The notes under the pieces: generated by a model
The model's database searches: none
Seen by the model: only the letters and a program-made list of their open reading frames with translations
What the model was told of the DNA's origin: nothing
Shown here: positions 11,601 to 24,272 of the stretch, piece by piece
How positions within the stretch are numbered: position 1 is the first letter of the stretch
Layout: each line of letters starts with the position of its first letter
Program-made: the position numbers and the translations under genes
Source of the DNA: Gamsiella multidivaricata
Lineage: Eukaryota > Mortierellomycota > Mortierellomycetes > Mortierellales > Mortierellaceae
Assembly (NCBI RefSeq): GCF_025024155.1
Contig: NW_026251772.1
Coordinates: 159,873 to 223,872, forward strand
Direction of reading: 5' to 3'
DNA: 64,000 bases

Positions 11601-14564
11601 TTGAGCAACTGCGTGAATTATGTCGTGAGAAAAAAAAGGCTTCTGTGGATGCTATTGCTAGCTACCGGTGCTTTATCCAAGTCCTACTTATATGATCGAG
11701 GCAAATAAGAAGCGAGACCCTGTCGTCAAAAAGAGGTACCACTGCTTTGTACGGGCGCCGTAAGATACTAAAGGAGTCTAGATGGTTGGTATTAGCCCAG
11801 AGTGCATTTTATTAAAAACGAAGAGACGAGACCACCAGTATCGGGCGGTTTGTCAAGAGGTGGTAGAATTAATCCCGATGAGCGAACAAACGTCAAAGCG
11901 GCCACACGCGCTCAAAGGACAGAATAAACAACAGGGCCAATGATAAGAGCTCTCAAAAAGAGAAAGGAGAAGAAAACGTTAACCGTAAACCATGATAACA
12001 GACAATGACGGTCGCCTTCCAACTGAACTGCCACGAGGCAAGCATTTTCTACTATCCTCCTCAATTGCACCCGGTTCCCTCCCTGGCATAAACTGTTACT
12101 GAAGTGGAACAAATACAAGGTCCAGGGCATTGCCACCGATGTACTATAGCATATTATACTTCTCTCCGCACTATTACTCCGTAGAGCTGAAAAACGCGCT
12201 CAAGAAAGGACCTGTTACAAGATGCTTTTACGGATAAAACAGTCAAGGGACGGAAGGAGCTGAAGAGCAATGGGCAATGTATGATGGATAAAGGTGTGCA
12301 CTTAATTTTTTTTTTTTTTTTTACCTTGAAAAGGCAGTGTGAGGGATACAGGGACCTAGGGACCTGAAAAAGGTTGAGCAGTACGAATGAAGAATGGAGA
12401 AAACTTTTTTTATAATTGAATGAGCAGAGGAGAGAGGGAGTGAATGGACGGACTATGAACAAATGAAGGAGAAGGGCGAATGAGGGATGTTGAGATGAAG
12501 AAGTCGGTGGTGTTTGAGGAAGAAGCATCTGGGAGGATGTCGTTTATTTTGTCGGGTAGCGAAAAAGAAGTAAAGGCACCAGGGTGAGAAGAGGTGGGAG
12601 GCGCAGGAAAGACTAATGAAAAAGGACAAAGGCCACTGGAAGACACATGTAGGGCCAGGATAGACTAAGAACCAGAATGAATGAACGAGCTCGATTGTAA
12701 CACAGGCTCAAGGAGAGAAGATAGTGCAGTTGACAGCTTGTTCAAACACACCACACATTCAGTGAGCAGCACAGGAATTATTACTCACTCTCTTACAACT
12801 CGGGGCAAGCACGACTAAACATAATTATTTGATACTTGAGCTAAATACTATAAACCAACCTGCGGCTATGCCTTGATTGTTATTCTCGAAGACATTAAAG
12901 AGGTTCTGCACCTCATGGATAAGTGGGGTTGCGGACGAAATGAGACGAAGGAAGGGGAAAGGGAGAGGCGCCGATTAATGTATACTCGATTTGCATGCGC
13001 CTTGAAGTACTTTAATACTGTGTTGCATTTGTTTGTTGCATCAACAACACTCGCTCGCAATTTGCAGAGAGTTGTACAGGTTGAATCCATCCATGAATAC
13101 ATCCCTTATCCAACTACGGGGACACTGTCATTGGCTGCGTAAAAGAGCGCAGGCGAGTGACCTTGCATGCAAAGGTGGCCCTAAAGAACGCATGCACGTC
13201 AATGGCTATCCTGCTATATCGCTTCAATTTTATGACATCTTCAAGCCTCCATATGTCCTGCTTGGTCTAGATGTGTAACTGCGTTCAGGTACTATTTTTT
13301 TATACCTCTGCTTTGATATGACGCCCAAGGTCTTGATGACTGCAATCTTCTTCAGAATTGGTCAAGCAAACAGAAGTCGACCTATGAAACCCCTCCCAGG
13401 TTCAGGAACGAGGATCGATTGATTGTCGCAAAGACTGGCAACAAAAAACACATATGCTCGAACGAATAGAATTGCGAGCAAAAGCTGCGAATAAACATGA
13501 GCTCGGCCGTATTTTTCCAGCCATTTGATTCACCCAAAACCACCGCCGTCGTGTCCCCGTGTGCAAGAGAAATTGCCTGCAAGAGGAATGATTTTCAACA
13601 CCCAAACCATTTGCTCGATAGTGAACAGCACTTCTACTCGGATTGGCCATGAAAGAGGGCGTGCATTGGCCGCAGCCAGCTATGCTTTTCCTCCATGAAT
13701 GCATCCAAACTTTCAATGGCTAAATTATCAACACAACTTCTAGGCCCCAAAAGGACGGATGCTGCTCTTCCTCGCACTAGAATCAAAAGAGCGAGTTTGT
13801 CGCCCTAGCTTGCGAGATACAATTTCCCACCGTTTCTTTTGAGAATGGCGATTTAAGTTGAAAGAAAGTGGATCAAGACTCTGGATTATGCTTTGTAACA
13901 AAGTACAAATCTGCTGGGAAAGACAGCTGCTTCCTTTACAGAACATAAAACACACATCGAAAGATCGCCATCCTGTCCTGGCTCGCATTTTCTTTGATGA
14001 TGAAGAGGTACTTGGTATCTGAGCAGTGAAAGAGATTTGCATGGGTAGAGCAGTGGAGGAGATTTGCATGGGTAGAGCGTTGTGCCTCGCTATTCTTGGT
14101 TTCCGTTGATGAATCCGACGTTCAGCTACTAAATAGGTGCTAGCATTACCCCTCGCTCTTAGGCCCCCTAATTCTTGGCCTGCATCTGCATAGCATTGGG
14201 CAGAGTCCCTTCCTGTGTTTAGAGATAGACAGAAATAACCTTCAGTCACGAAAAAGAATAGATAGCTCGAATAAGGATCCTGCGAAGTAAATGATGTACT
14301 CCTGCAAATGCCCACAATCAGCACTTTAGACTTGATCGAGTAGATGGAAAAGGTTAAGAGTACGAAGACGGCCATCTATGCCGCATCGAAAGAACCATAA
14401 AGAAGCAGCCGTATCCATTGCTCACACATGGCAACAACCTCATATTGAAAATTTGAGGACGCTCTTGGGCCATTACAGTGAACAAAATGAACGCGTTCCG
14501 TAAAGAAGCACGAACGATTTACATTATTATTAATTAACTAAATTATGTTTTGTGGTGGATGTCT
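11601..14564. other. 3-kb intergenic region, no supported gene
   Basis: The minus strand of 12300-12560 is rich in C and T, as in fungal promoters and leaders, and likely serves the Kelch-BTB gene. A 211-codon minus-strand open frame at 13740-14375 has no recognisable domain, odd composition and a 27-base duplication inside it; I do not call it a gene. The 3' flank of the START gene lies next to 14564 (AT-rich). Confidence 0.55.
14021..14074. repeat. 27-bp tandem duplication (2 units)
   Basis: Units 14021-14047 and 14048-14074 begin GAGCAGTG and end ATTTGCATGGGTA, differing at two positions. Each copy contains the octamer-like ATTTGCAT. It lies in otherwise unassigned intergenic DNA. Confidence 0.9.
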
Positions 14565-17500
14565 CTATGCAAAAAACGATGCCAGACGACTAGCGTAGTA
14601 AACCAGCAGCAAAAACACGATCGCGATCTTGACTTGCGCCGGCGAACCCGTCGTTAGTGTCTTCAGTCCATGCCCCGCAGCCTTCAGCGACGCACCCACC
14701 ATCTCTTCTTCCTTCGGTTTCTGCTCTCTATTCTTGATTGACACGGGCGAAGCTCTCTCATTAGAAGCAGAAGATGGAAATGAGGCGGAGAGCAAGGAGC
14801 TCGCACTTGTCAACACCAGCGCCAGCTCCATCTCATCCTCCGACAACTCATCACGAGCTTCAACAAACTCGGCCTCGTCGCTCTCATACTCCGAAGAGCT
14901 CAGTGCTTCCTCAACAACCACTGTCTGATGATGCTGTGCTGACACAATTTGGACATTATGCTCCTTGACCATGTTAGCGTTGGTGCTTCTGCCAGAGTTC
15001 TGGTTCATCATCGCAAGAGTGTCCAGTGGGCTAGACGAAGAGGACTTGTCAATCGTGTCCAACGAGAACGTCACACGGTTCTCGCGGCGCTTGACTCCAC
15101 CAAGAGACAAGGACGAGGTACTGTTCTTCAGACGGCTAGTTGGTTGGAACGTCGTTGTAGACACTGATGCCGGTGTGGATACTGATGATGTTGTTGTGGG
15201 GGAAGACGCTGTTGGCGAGGGGGGGGTGGTCGCAGACGACGAGGAGTCTCGGGGAGCGAATGTGGGCATCATGGGTGAGGGCACCGGAGTCGCTGCCGGT
15301 GATGCCTGGGAACTCAGCAGCAAAGAAGTAGCTTCGTCCGCCTTTGCTTCCTTGGGTGACACTAGTGCAGTTGCTGGTGCAGGCTCCGGCTTTTCGGTGG
15401 TCGTCACCGATACTGTCTCGGTCTCAGGTGCGATCGCAATTGCGACAATACTCAGGCTGCTCTCGGGTGCAGCATCCTTGACGGGCGAAGTGGGGTTGCC
15501 TCCCGAAAGCACGGTCGTAATACTCTCCATTGGGGCCGCAAAAGGCACAGCTGAATGTGGAGGTCTCATCTCCGTTGGAGAAGCCATGAGCACTGGAGTA
15601 ACAACAGGCGCATGTGGGATATGGAAGAACCCCAGCGTTGGGCTCCCCAGTGGGGACTCTGGAATAGAGATGGGCCTGGGGCTCATCTCCGTGGCGCTTG
15701 CAATGCTAGCGGACATGTTGGCGGGCAATGGTGGCGCATCGATAGGAGCGAGATATGGCGAGATCGGGATCGAGTATCTGCTCAAGGAGCTCGAACGACG
15801 TGGCAAGGGCGGGGGAGGTGTGCCTGCGGGCAGGGTCACGATACTGCGAGGTGTGCGGCCTCGAGACCGGCTTCTGTCAGAACTCTGCGAGGCCTTGGAC
15901 GCAACGGATGCCTGCGAGTCTGGCCGGACCGAGGAGGATGAACTAAAGGCGTTTCCTTGTGTACTGCTTGGGGTCGCATTGCTGGCACTTCTTCTCGTAC
16001 GGCCAACGATTGATTGCTTCATATCGGGATCAATATCGCTATGCCTTACGCTATCGTTCTTGGAGCGGCTATTCTCAGCAGCAGTAAGAGCAGCAGCAGC
16101 GGCCTCGGCTTCCTGCTTTTGCTCCTCCATTGGCTCGGATTTGATCAGGTTCTGCCCCTTCCTCGAAACTTGGGCGATGATGCTCTGACCTTCATGGTCC
16201 AATGTCGTCCAGACACGGACACCTCCAAAGTCAGGTGCCATCTCAACCCTGACAGAGGGATCATCGGGCTTGATGAAGAAATCGTATCCCTCCTTGTAAA
16301 CCTTGCGTCCAATACGGACCTCGGTCCAGCCAGGAGCAGCCTTGTAACAGAGTTCGTAGAGGCCGACCTTGGGGTCAAAGGTGTCCAGCAATCTCGTACC
16401 AGAGATATGGGAGGCGAAGGGTGGATAGCCAGACTTGTTAATGAACTGGTTCAGTCGAGAGACAGCTGAGGTCATGCTCGCAGTCATGGACTTGACCACG
16501 GAAGATGGCAAGTTTCCTCGAATGTCAATCTGGACCACGAAAGTGACGTTCACGGAAACGGTGTTGCCTTGGCCGTCGAAAGTGGGGCGAAGCGACCAAC
16601 CTGAAAGCTCGAGCATAGCACGAATGCGACCAGGATCCTCAGGGATGGTGGGATCAAGAACAGAGGTCGACACGTTGTAAAGGGCTGATGTCTGAGGATC
16701 CCTGTCAATCATGGTGACTCCCGCAAGATCGCGACCACTATAGCATATATAATTAGGACACGTTAGTAAACCTACGAGAATAGATGCTACGCGTGCAGGA
16801 AGTATAATGGCAATATTGCAACTTACGTCAAAGAACCAACGCCACGAAGAGTGACATGGAACAAATACTCGTTATGATTGAAGGTCTCTGCGATCGACAT
16901 GTTCTCAAACCGCTCGTCCCAAATCTGTCGGCACCCAGACGATTCGATCACTGCATTGATTTGCTCGACAGTCCATCCACCGGTAATGGTTCCTTCACCT
17001 CGAAGCATGGGCAAACCAGCTCCAGAAATGACGCGAGAGTAGCTCTTGAAACCGTTCTCACTCGAGATGGCTCTCCAGCGATCCTCTGGACTAGATGCTA
17101 GGACCTTGAACATCGCCAGGGCCTTGCGTGCAGTCTCTGAATGTCTGTGAGGCAAGACCATCACGGGCGTAAAGAAGTTGAGCGAGGACCGGCTCGAATC
17201 AAGACTGGGTGCAGTTGAGTGACGCTTCATGGTCGTCGTCATTGTACCATTGGGTCCGGAGGGGCGAGTCAAGGACTGTAATGACACGTTAGGATTGCCG
17301 CGAATGGGCACGGCGTGGCTGTGTCGTGGTACAAAACCTGTGGAGCGACCAATCAGAGCGCTGTGGCGACGCGCCTCCATCATGGCCGAGGGAGACTTCA
17401 TGGCAAAAGAGGACATGGCCAGGGAGCCCGAAGCCGGCGACGATGGCGATGATGGCGATGATGACGATGATTGCAACGATGGCGACAATTCGACAGGTTT

Positions 17501-19648
17501 TTGTAATATCTTTGGCATGCGCGGTACGACCTTGACTTCCGGCGTCTGTGCTGCATCGGAATCTGAGGTACCGTCCTTGTCATTGATGGATGCAGGTGGG
17601 GTGAGTGGTGGAGTGGTCGGGGAAATCATGCCTGTCGATGCTGTTGAGTCTGGTACGGAGAGCTGATTGCTGCTATCATTATTACTGCCGTTTCCGGAAA
17701 AGCTCTTCATCCTCGCCTCGGACTTTGGTGCCACTACTGGGATAGAGATACGCTTATTGTTTGTTGACTTTCTGGTATCGGGCTCATGAATGAATGTCCT
17801 GGAGGCATTGGAATGAGCACGGGCCCTCTCAAGCGATTTCTCTGGCGCACGTTCCCTCGGTCGTTCCTGGATCTGCTGCTTCAAGACGGATGGTTGCACA
17901 CGAGAGTTCACGGCAGATGCGACTGAGGACTCGTCCTTCTTTTTCTGCGATCCATCAAATGCGGTGTCCTTATCAAACAGCGATAATGACTCCCCAAAAA
18001 GTGATGAGTTCTGCAAAAACGAGTTACTCTCCATGAATTCTTGGTTGAACAGCACCTTTTCTGTGGCGAAAGTGTTGCCCGTCGCTGGTGCTTTGGTCTT
18101 TACTGAACTCTGCGGCTTAGAGGATTGCTTTCTCTCCCGCCTGGAATTTGGTTCATCATCTGCGGATTCCACTGCACTATCATCCATGATATGGAGATCG
18201 TGTCTTGACTTAAAGGGACCAAGTGGGGCCAGGAATGAGGACTCTGACGGCTCATCGTCGTCCGATTCTGGTGGCAGCAGGAAAAGCTCTGGTTTGGCTG
18301 GCTCACTCAGACTGCGCTTGCGGTTGTGGGATTGCGCGCTGCTTGCGGTCAATGTGGGAGTGCTATTCTTCCTGAGGTACGTCTCGATCGTGACGATGGC
18401 CATGGCACGTTTGGCCAGGGACCGCCTTGCAATGAACTTTGGTAGCCTGCTCAAAAGGTCTGTATGGATCACATAAGTGATTTTTGTGATCGGAGGGTTT
18501 GAAGGAAGAGGCTGAATGATCCATCCAGCGAGGAAGATTGCTGCCCTGACTTTGCCCGAGACCGTAGGGACCTTGGTGGACTCGACAGAGCAGGCTGCAG
18601 AGTATATCGTTCCATCCTTCTCGGTTACTGTCCGTTCTACAAAGGCAAGGTCACGCATCCTGGAGGTTGGGGAAGGTGATTTTTTGCGGTTAGGAGGGAG
18701 GAATGGAGCAGAGAAGGGGAAGGCAAAGAGAAATTCAGAGTGCTTACTTTGCTGACAGTGTGCTCTTCATGACCATATACATGAGCATCGTTGCTTCGTC
18801 GTAGGTCTCAACACAGCTGAGTTCATCGTACCAGTCACTAAAAAAGTTAGATAGAGAATGAGGCGACGACAACGGTTAGGGTTGTTCGTTGTTCCTTTAC
18901 CAGTGATCACAAGGCAAGCATCCAAAAGCAGCAGCAGCCGAAAAACGAGGGTGTCCATTGGAACCCCCATCTCATTAATTTGTGCAACATCACTGCCGAC
19001 AGCGCCTTGCAGTCGTCGCGTCTCTCTCTTCCAATTAAATGTACGCGATTCATGCATAAAAAATAGGACTTACTCCCACAGCTTCCTGACACTAATAATT
19101 GCGAACACATCCTGGGCCTTGTATCCTCGGATAATGTGCTCTCCCTTAAATGCAGGATATCTACTTTCGACTTGTGAAGTGGGTATCGTTGTAGGACCTG
19201 TGGATTGAAATACAGTGCAGCCTGATTTATGCTTGTCAACCTTCTTCCATCCATTGGGCCCTGAGGCGACCTTAAGAAGCTCAATGGCCTGAACTCCTTG
19301 TTCGATATGATATTCCTTTGTCCGTTTCTGAGGGTCCGAAGTGTAGAATTGAGATCGAAGGCTCTCCATTTGGTTGTTGTAGTTGTCGGATTCGTCGCCG
19401 CTCATGGGATAGTCGATAATCTGGTTGATGTTGTTGTTGTAGGTATTATGTGTGTTGTGGCCGTTGATGATAGTAGCAATGGTATGGCTGTTGTTGTTGA
19501 CGTGGAGCTGGCTTTTGTTCAGAGTCTTTTTGTGGTGCTGCTCCAGCCATTCGAAGGGCTCTTCACTGTCACTGAGGATCTCGGTGACAGGATCTTGATA
19601 ACCAGCAGCTCGGACGCCCCTCGTCTTTTTCTTCTTTAGGGAAAACAT
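14565..19648 (-). CDS. Two-START-domain lipid-transfer-like protein with C-terminal membrane anchor
   Basis: Four exons: 19648-19074, 18837-18748, 18659-16827 and 16737-14565 (1556 residues, phases consistent). A first START fold spans the first three exons (SGPNGWKKVDKHKSGCTVFQ, then FKGEHIIRGYKAQDVFAIIS, DDWYDELSCVETYDEATMLM, FLAGWIIQPLPSNPP). A second begins late in exon 3 (SPEDRWRAISSENGFKSYSR, GEGTITGGWTVEQINAVIES) and continues into exon 4 (GRDLAGVTMIDRDPQT, LELSGWSLRPTFDGQG). A long Ser/Pro/Thr-rich linker joins the two, and a second disordered region follows. The protein ends in a hydrophobic helix (VKIAIVFLLLVYYASRLASF), so it looks tail-anchored with both START domains in the cytosol. 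START domains bind sterols or phospholipids; transfer between membranes is an inference. No close named homologue is recognised. The convergent neighbour is distant, and the promoter region upstream holds a GGGA repeat. Confidence 0.88.
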
Positions 19649-20526
19649 GGTAGATGGAGTGTTTTGTGTACGAATGTCTTAGCGGACCGAAACGGGAGGA
19701 AGTAGAAGGTCGGGAAGAGATGGGGATGAAGAAAACGAAGTGAAGAGAGCAAAGACGGTTGGAGCGTGAGAGCAACTGTCTCTGAGTGAGCAGCAAGAAA
19801 ATTCAGTGGTAGGGATAGAACTGAAGGATTGATAGACTGAATGTGTGCTCAGAATAATATTAACTCCAAGCAGAAAAATACCCCCTGTGGATTATTATTT
19901 ATAACCAGTCTAGCCCAAGTCGTGCAGTGGTTTGGTTAATGAGCAACGCGATCAATTGAAAAAAAAAGAATATTGAGCGAGCAAACGGATTGGCCAGCAA
20001 AAGAGCTGTGTTGTATGTATCAAAGTAACCAACAGGGGTAAAAAAAATTCAGGGAAGGGTATAAGATAGGAGGCACTTGGTTGGATAGGTTCCAGACTGA
20101 TGAGAAAAGAAAAATCAGGGCGAAGCTGAGAAAGAAGAATCCTGGTGATGATGCTGGTTGTCTTCTGGGCGCATTGTCTACTGTAGAATGATGTGCTGGG
20201 TGGGGAGTGTCTCCTGTATGGTTTCCACCGTGCACATATGTAGCTTGAAGGTGACAAACAGGGGCACGAAGATGAATGAGTGAGAGGGAGTAAGAGAAAG
20301 AGAGAGGGAGGGAGAAAGATGGCGATGCTTCGGAAGACGAATGAGGAATGGGGCGTTAGGGATGAGGTAAAGGAAAGACGAGGAGGAGACAGCTCAACCT
20401 CTGCGAAGGCAAAAGGAGAAATAAATGGACAGGATAGAAAGAGAAAGAAGACCACAGACACACAACTGTCGCGGGCGCGTACAAAGTGCAAGGGGGGAGA
20501 GAATGCTGCGCGAGAGAGAAGGGAGG

Positions 20527-20561
20527 AGGGAGGGAGGGAGGGAGGGAGGGAGGGAGGGAGA
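20527..20561. repeat. (GGGA)n tract, potential G-quadruplex
   Basis: About eight GGGA units on the plus strand within a larger G/A-rich block. Eight GGG runs with single-A loops are a strong G-quadruplex pattern. It lies about 0.9 kb upstream of the START-gene ATG. Confidence 0.9.
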
Positions 20562-21547
20562 GAAAGCGATAGATGGGGAGAGGGGCGTAAGAAATGACGG
20601 TGGTGATGATGGTAAGATATGGAGAAGGGAAAGAAGGATGCAATGGGGGGCAGTGGGAAGGGGGCTCGTGGGCGGTGGTGTCGGCAGAGGAGAAAGATGA
20701 AAGAGACCATTGGCAACCTCATAAACAAAGGCTGCCCGGGATCCAGAAGAGGTTTGGGTTTACTTTTGGGCTTCATTCTCCTCCGGAGAAAATTATAGTT
20801 CAGCTGCAACTAAAAAACTGGAAAACAACACTAGACAGTGGTGAGTAGGAGTACTTTATGGCCCTCCTTTTTCTTCACCACCACCATCACCATCACCATT
20901 GCCATTGCCGTTGCTATTGCCTTCTGTCTCTCTTTCATCAGTACTTTGCATGTGTTGAGGGAACTCCTGGAACTCACAAAACAAAGCTATCCTACTGTAA
21001 ACTATTCAAGAATAGTCGCTCACACAACAGCTGAATCGAATTTGGCGCCAAACCATGCTACAATTTACCTAATGCATTCGAAGGCATTTCGTAGCATGTA
21101 TCTCTCTTACGCCAGATAGCCCCTTGTAGTACGTTCGTAAGAAAAATTACATACTCATACGTGCCCCACTGAAAATGCCCTCGTTTCCTTCCCCCCTCTC
21201 ACCTCCACCCAACTCACCATCTTCAATCAGTTCTTTTGTGGTGCGCTAAACACATTCATACAGAAATGCAATTTTTATTGCTCTTTGGTTGGTGCAACAA
21301 TGGATGGCCATGGTTGGACAAATAGATGGACACAAGCTGACAAAAAAACAAATCACCAGTTGTAGAGGTGTAAATCTCTTCTTTTTCTGCTGCTTATGCT
21401 GGCTGGGGTTGGATAGATGTAAACAGAGCGATGCCATGCGGACAAACAAACACCAACACTCCATAATTATGCAACATGCATTGAGATGAATACTCCCGTA
21501 AGCTGTTATGAATAGTCTACATAACCATATAGATGTAGGTTATGCAG

Positions 21548-21561
21548 CCCTAAACCCTAAA
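21548..21561. promoter_or_regulatory. Telobox-like CCCTAAACCCTAAA
   Basis: Two CCCTAAA units in tandem in intergenic DNA about 800 bp from OXA1. Such short interstitial telomere-like motifs occur in promoters; function here is unproven, and chance or a short telomeric relic is possible. Confidence 0.35.
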
Positions 21562-22370
21562 TAAATGAGGTTGAGAGCTTGTCTTCGGTTCGTCTTTCTT
21601 GGTCGCAAAAAACCCTTGTCCATCGTGTACCTAGATTTTCATTTTTACCCTCCATGTACCAGTGTTCCATTGCCCTGGCGCCTGTCTGCCATGCATCTTT
21701 TTCCGCGATGTGACACGTATATATTGCCATTGCCAAATAACATAAAAATATGCGAGAGGGAAATGCTCCTTTGTAAGAATCATTGTGGGAATTCGGTTTC
21801 GCTTTGAGCATTATTAATATCCCTCCTTTTTTTTTGTGCGTGTGCTTGAAAGGTGGACCCTAGAATAGCGTGCTTGAGGTAATCAACTAGCGCGCCAACC
21901 CGGTTCCAGTAATTAGTGGGCCTTTGAAACAAGACGTTGTAGGTATATTCATTATGCATCTTAAAGAGCGTCGATCTCATCGATGAGGCGGACTTGGAAG
22001 GAGCCGAAGCTCATCCCATGAGGAAGTGTTGCTTGAATAGGGCGTATGTACTTCGTACGTACTTTTTATCTCCTTTCCTCCGTAGCAGCGGCAAGGAATC
22101 GACGCGACTTTACCTAACCTAAAGTACATAAATCCGAACGAAACTTCACTTTAAAGCAACCCACATTCCACAGTGGCATGTAAGTGAGCTCGGTATGTCC
22201 AGTAGGCTGTATCCGCACGCTCGATTTTATTGTAACATGATGATAATGGTAGTGAGTGGCGTAGGAAGATCTATAATAATGGCATGCTGGATCAAAAATA
22301 GTAAAACAACAAGAACAAGCAACAAGAGAAAATGAAAAAAAAAAAAAAGATCTAAGCGGCTGCGTTGCCC

Positions 22371-24024
22371 TTAAATCCTCTTACGGTTCTGGCGACGCAG
22401 CTTCTGTGCTGCCAGCTTGTTCTCGCGTTCCTTGACAAGGGTAACCTCTTTTTGTTTTGCTGCTAATCCGCCTTCGTATGAAGCCTTGAATGACTCCATG
22501 AACCCAGGCTGCTTCCCAGTGACTTTGGGCTTGGGATGGTTGATCAGCTGAGGAATGTTGAAGAGCTGGCGGACAGCTGGCACCTTAAAGAACATGATCT
22601 GACCCGCTGTGAATATGTTTGACGTCAACCAGTATACAAAGATAGCCTATGTGTTGACAGAGCAAAGACAGAGCAAAGACATAAACTATTAGAATCGATG
22701 AATCGCGTTTTCGGGAGCTAACATAATGATCACTGACACTCATCGACCAATGACTTACAGAGGGGAAGTTCATGGTCAAGGGGACCATGGCGACAGCCAT
22801 GAAACGCATAAAATTCTTGATATTCTTGGGCTGGGCAACACCGCCGGCCTCGCTTCCCAACTCCATAATAGCCAAGAAACCCAGAGACGAGGCCACGGGC
22901 AGGGCATAAGTAGGATCAGCAATTGTCAAGTCCGTGAACCAAAGCGTGCCGCCTTCCTTGAACTGTGGCACGGGCAGATAGGCCATATCTCTGAGAGCCA
23001 AGTAGAAAGAAATCATGACGGGCGCCTGTATCAAGGGCAACATCAACGACTTCAAGGGATTGCAGTCATTTTTGGCGAAGAGTTCCTGTGTTTGGGCAGA
23101 AAAACGGGCCAATGCTGCAGTGTCGTTGCTCTCCTTGGCCAACTTCATGTTTTCGGTCAAGCGCTCCAATTGAGGCTTGACATTGTGCAAGCGGGCGGTG
23201 TTTCCTTGTAGTTTGACAATAAAGGGCACCAAGGCAGTACGGATGATGATCGTCGTTGCCACAATCGTCCCCCACCAGGGCAATCCAGTCGAAATGTGAA
23301 TTGCTTCCAATACCGTCTCCAGTCCTCCGACAGGCGTAAAATGAACCAACCCCATAGCCTTGAGATCACCGTACTTCATCGCAACCTGTCCAATGGCCTC
23401 CGCGTTCTGAGCTGCAACCTCGGAGATGGCGGACGAGGTAGTGGCAGTAGTAGTGGCAACCGACCCTTCAGTAATATTCTCGATGACCTCTGCTGCCGAA
23501 GGGAAAACTGAGTCGCCGGCAGGGGCAACGACGTGAGCCTTCGAATCGTCCGATGAAGCGGCAGCAATGGCGGTGGGATCGATGAATGCTGCTTTCGAGG
23601 TCTCTGTTGACATATGACGGTAGAATCCTGCGCCCAAGGCTGGAGTCAACATCTGCTTAGTGACAGTTGAACGAACAACTCCGTGTGGTCTCACGCTGTT
23701 GGCGCGGAAGGCATACTACAGACCGAAATTCAAATAGTATCGTTACAATGGTCAGTCCCCGGACAACAATTTCGACAGCGAAACCACACGCATGCGCTAA
23801 TACACGTCCCGTTGTAAAGCATATGGGCATGAGTCCATGATATCTATGTGACTTACTTGTCTGGCAACGGCCGACCTGGAAAGGCAAAGAACCAGGCACG
23901 CATAGCAACACACAGTAAATATACAGTTAGTTCCAAATTTAAAACTGGTAAGGCGCAATCAAAAAGATAACAGTTGGCCTCAAGCTTACAAGGCTGGCTG
24001 GGCACGGCTGCTGAATCGGAGCAT
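22371..24024 (-). CDS. OXA1: Mitochondrial inner-membrane insertase OXA1
   Basis: Four exons: 24024-23990, 23875-23857 (only 19 bp), 23715-22759 and 22646-22371; phases fit and give 428 residues. The N-terminus MLRFSSRAQPALSAVARQYA is a clear mitochondrial presequence and is only recovered by including the 19-bp micro-exon. The YidC/Oxa1 core runs from GLPWWGTIVATTIIIRTALV through NPLKSLMLPLIQAPVMISFY, FMAVAMVPLTMNFPS and IFVYWLTSNIFTAGQ, giving the usual five membrane segments. The basic C-terminal tail (KERENKLAAQKLRRQNRKRI) matches the matrix-side ribosome-binding tail of Oxa1. The protein inserts mitochondrially encoded respiratory subunits into the inner membrane. Divergently transcribed from the G-patch gene with 248 bp between start codons. 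Confidence 0.95.
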
Positions 24025-24272
24025 CGTTGGCTTTGGTCGAGGAGGATGCGAGAGAGCGGAGGACGAGAAGATCAAATGGTTATTTCCGAGGTAAGGTGTA
24101 CCCAAAGTGGAAATTCAGGGACTGCTCCTGTTGATTCAACGTGTTTGTAAATAATGTCTCACGTGTAGGCAGGTTTTTTTTTTTTTTTTTGTGGACCATG
24201 CATTCAGGGTACCCCAATCAACTCACAACTCTCATACTTCATCCTCACCCTCAGTCACCATACGCACCCGTC
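24025..24272. promoter_or_regulatory. Shared divergent promoter OXA1 / G-patch gene
   Basis: Only 248 bp separate the two start codons, so both promoters must lie here. It holds a T16 tract at about 24175-24190, typical of nucleosome-excluding fungal promoters. No specific factor site is recognised. Confidence 0.5.

Larger units (their letters stand above)
19649..22370. other. 2.7-kb intergenic region with simple repeats
   Basis: No supported gene. 20250-20700 is purine-rich on the plus strand (C/T-rich leader or promoter for the START gene on the minus strand). 20870-20930 has CACCAT-type triplet repeats. A telobox-like motif sits at 21548-21561. Open frames of about 90-285 codons here are products of the low-complexity composition. 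Confidence 0.6.

Noticed and set aside
13740..14375. 211-codon minus-strand open frame
   Set aside because: No recognisable domain, no splice context, Ser/Arg-rich composition and an internal tandem duplication; most likely chance in intergenic DNA.
14965..16188. 407-codon plus-strand open frame
   Set aside because: Antisense shadow of the START gene's last exon, whose protein is recognisable on the minus strand.
19952..20809. 285-codon minus-strand open frame rich in Ser, Pro and Leu
   Set aside because: Created by the GGGA and G/A-rich low-complexity block, which lacks stops when read as C/T; no domain.
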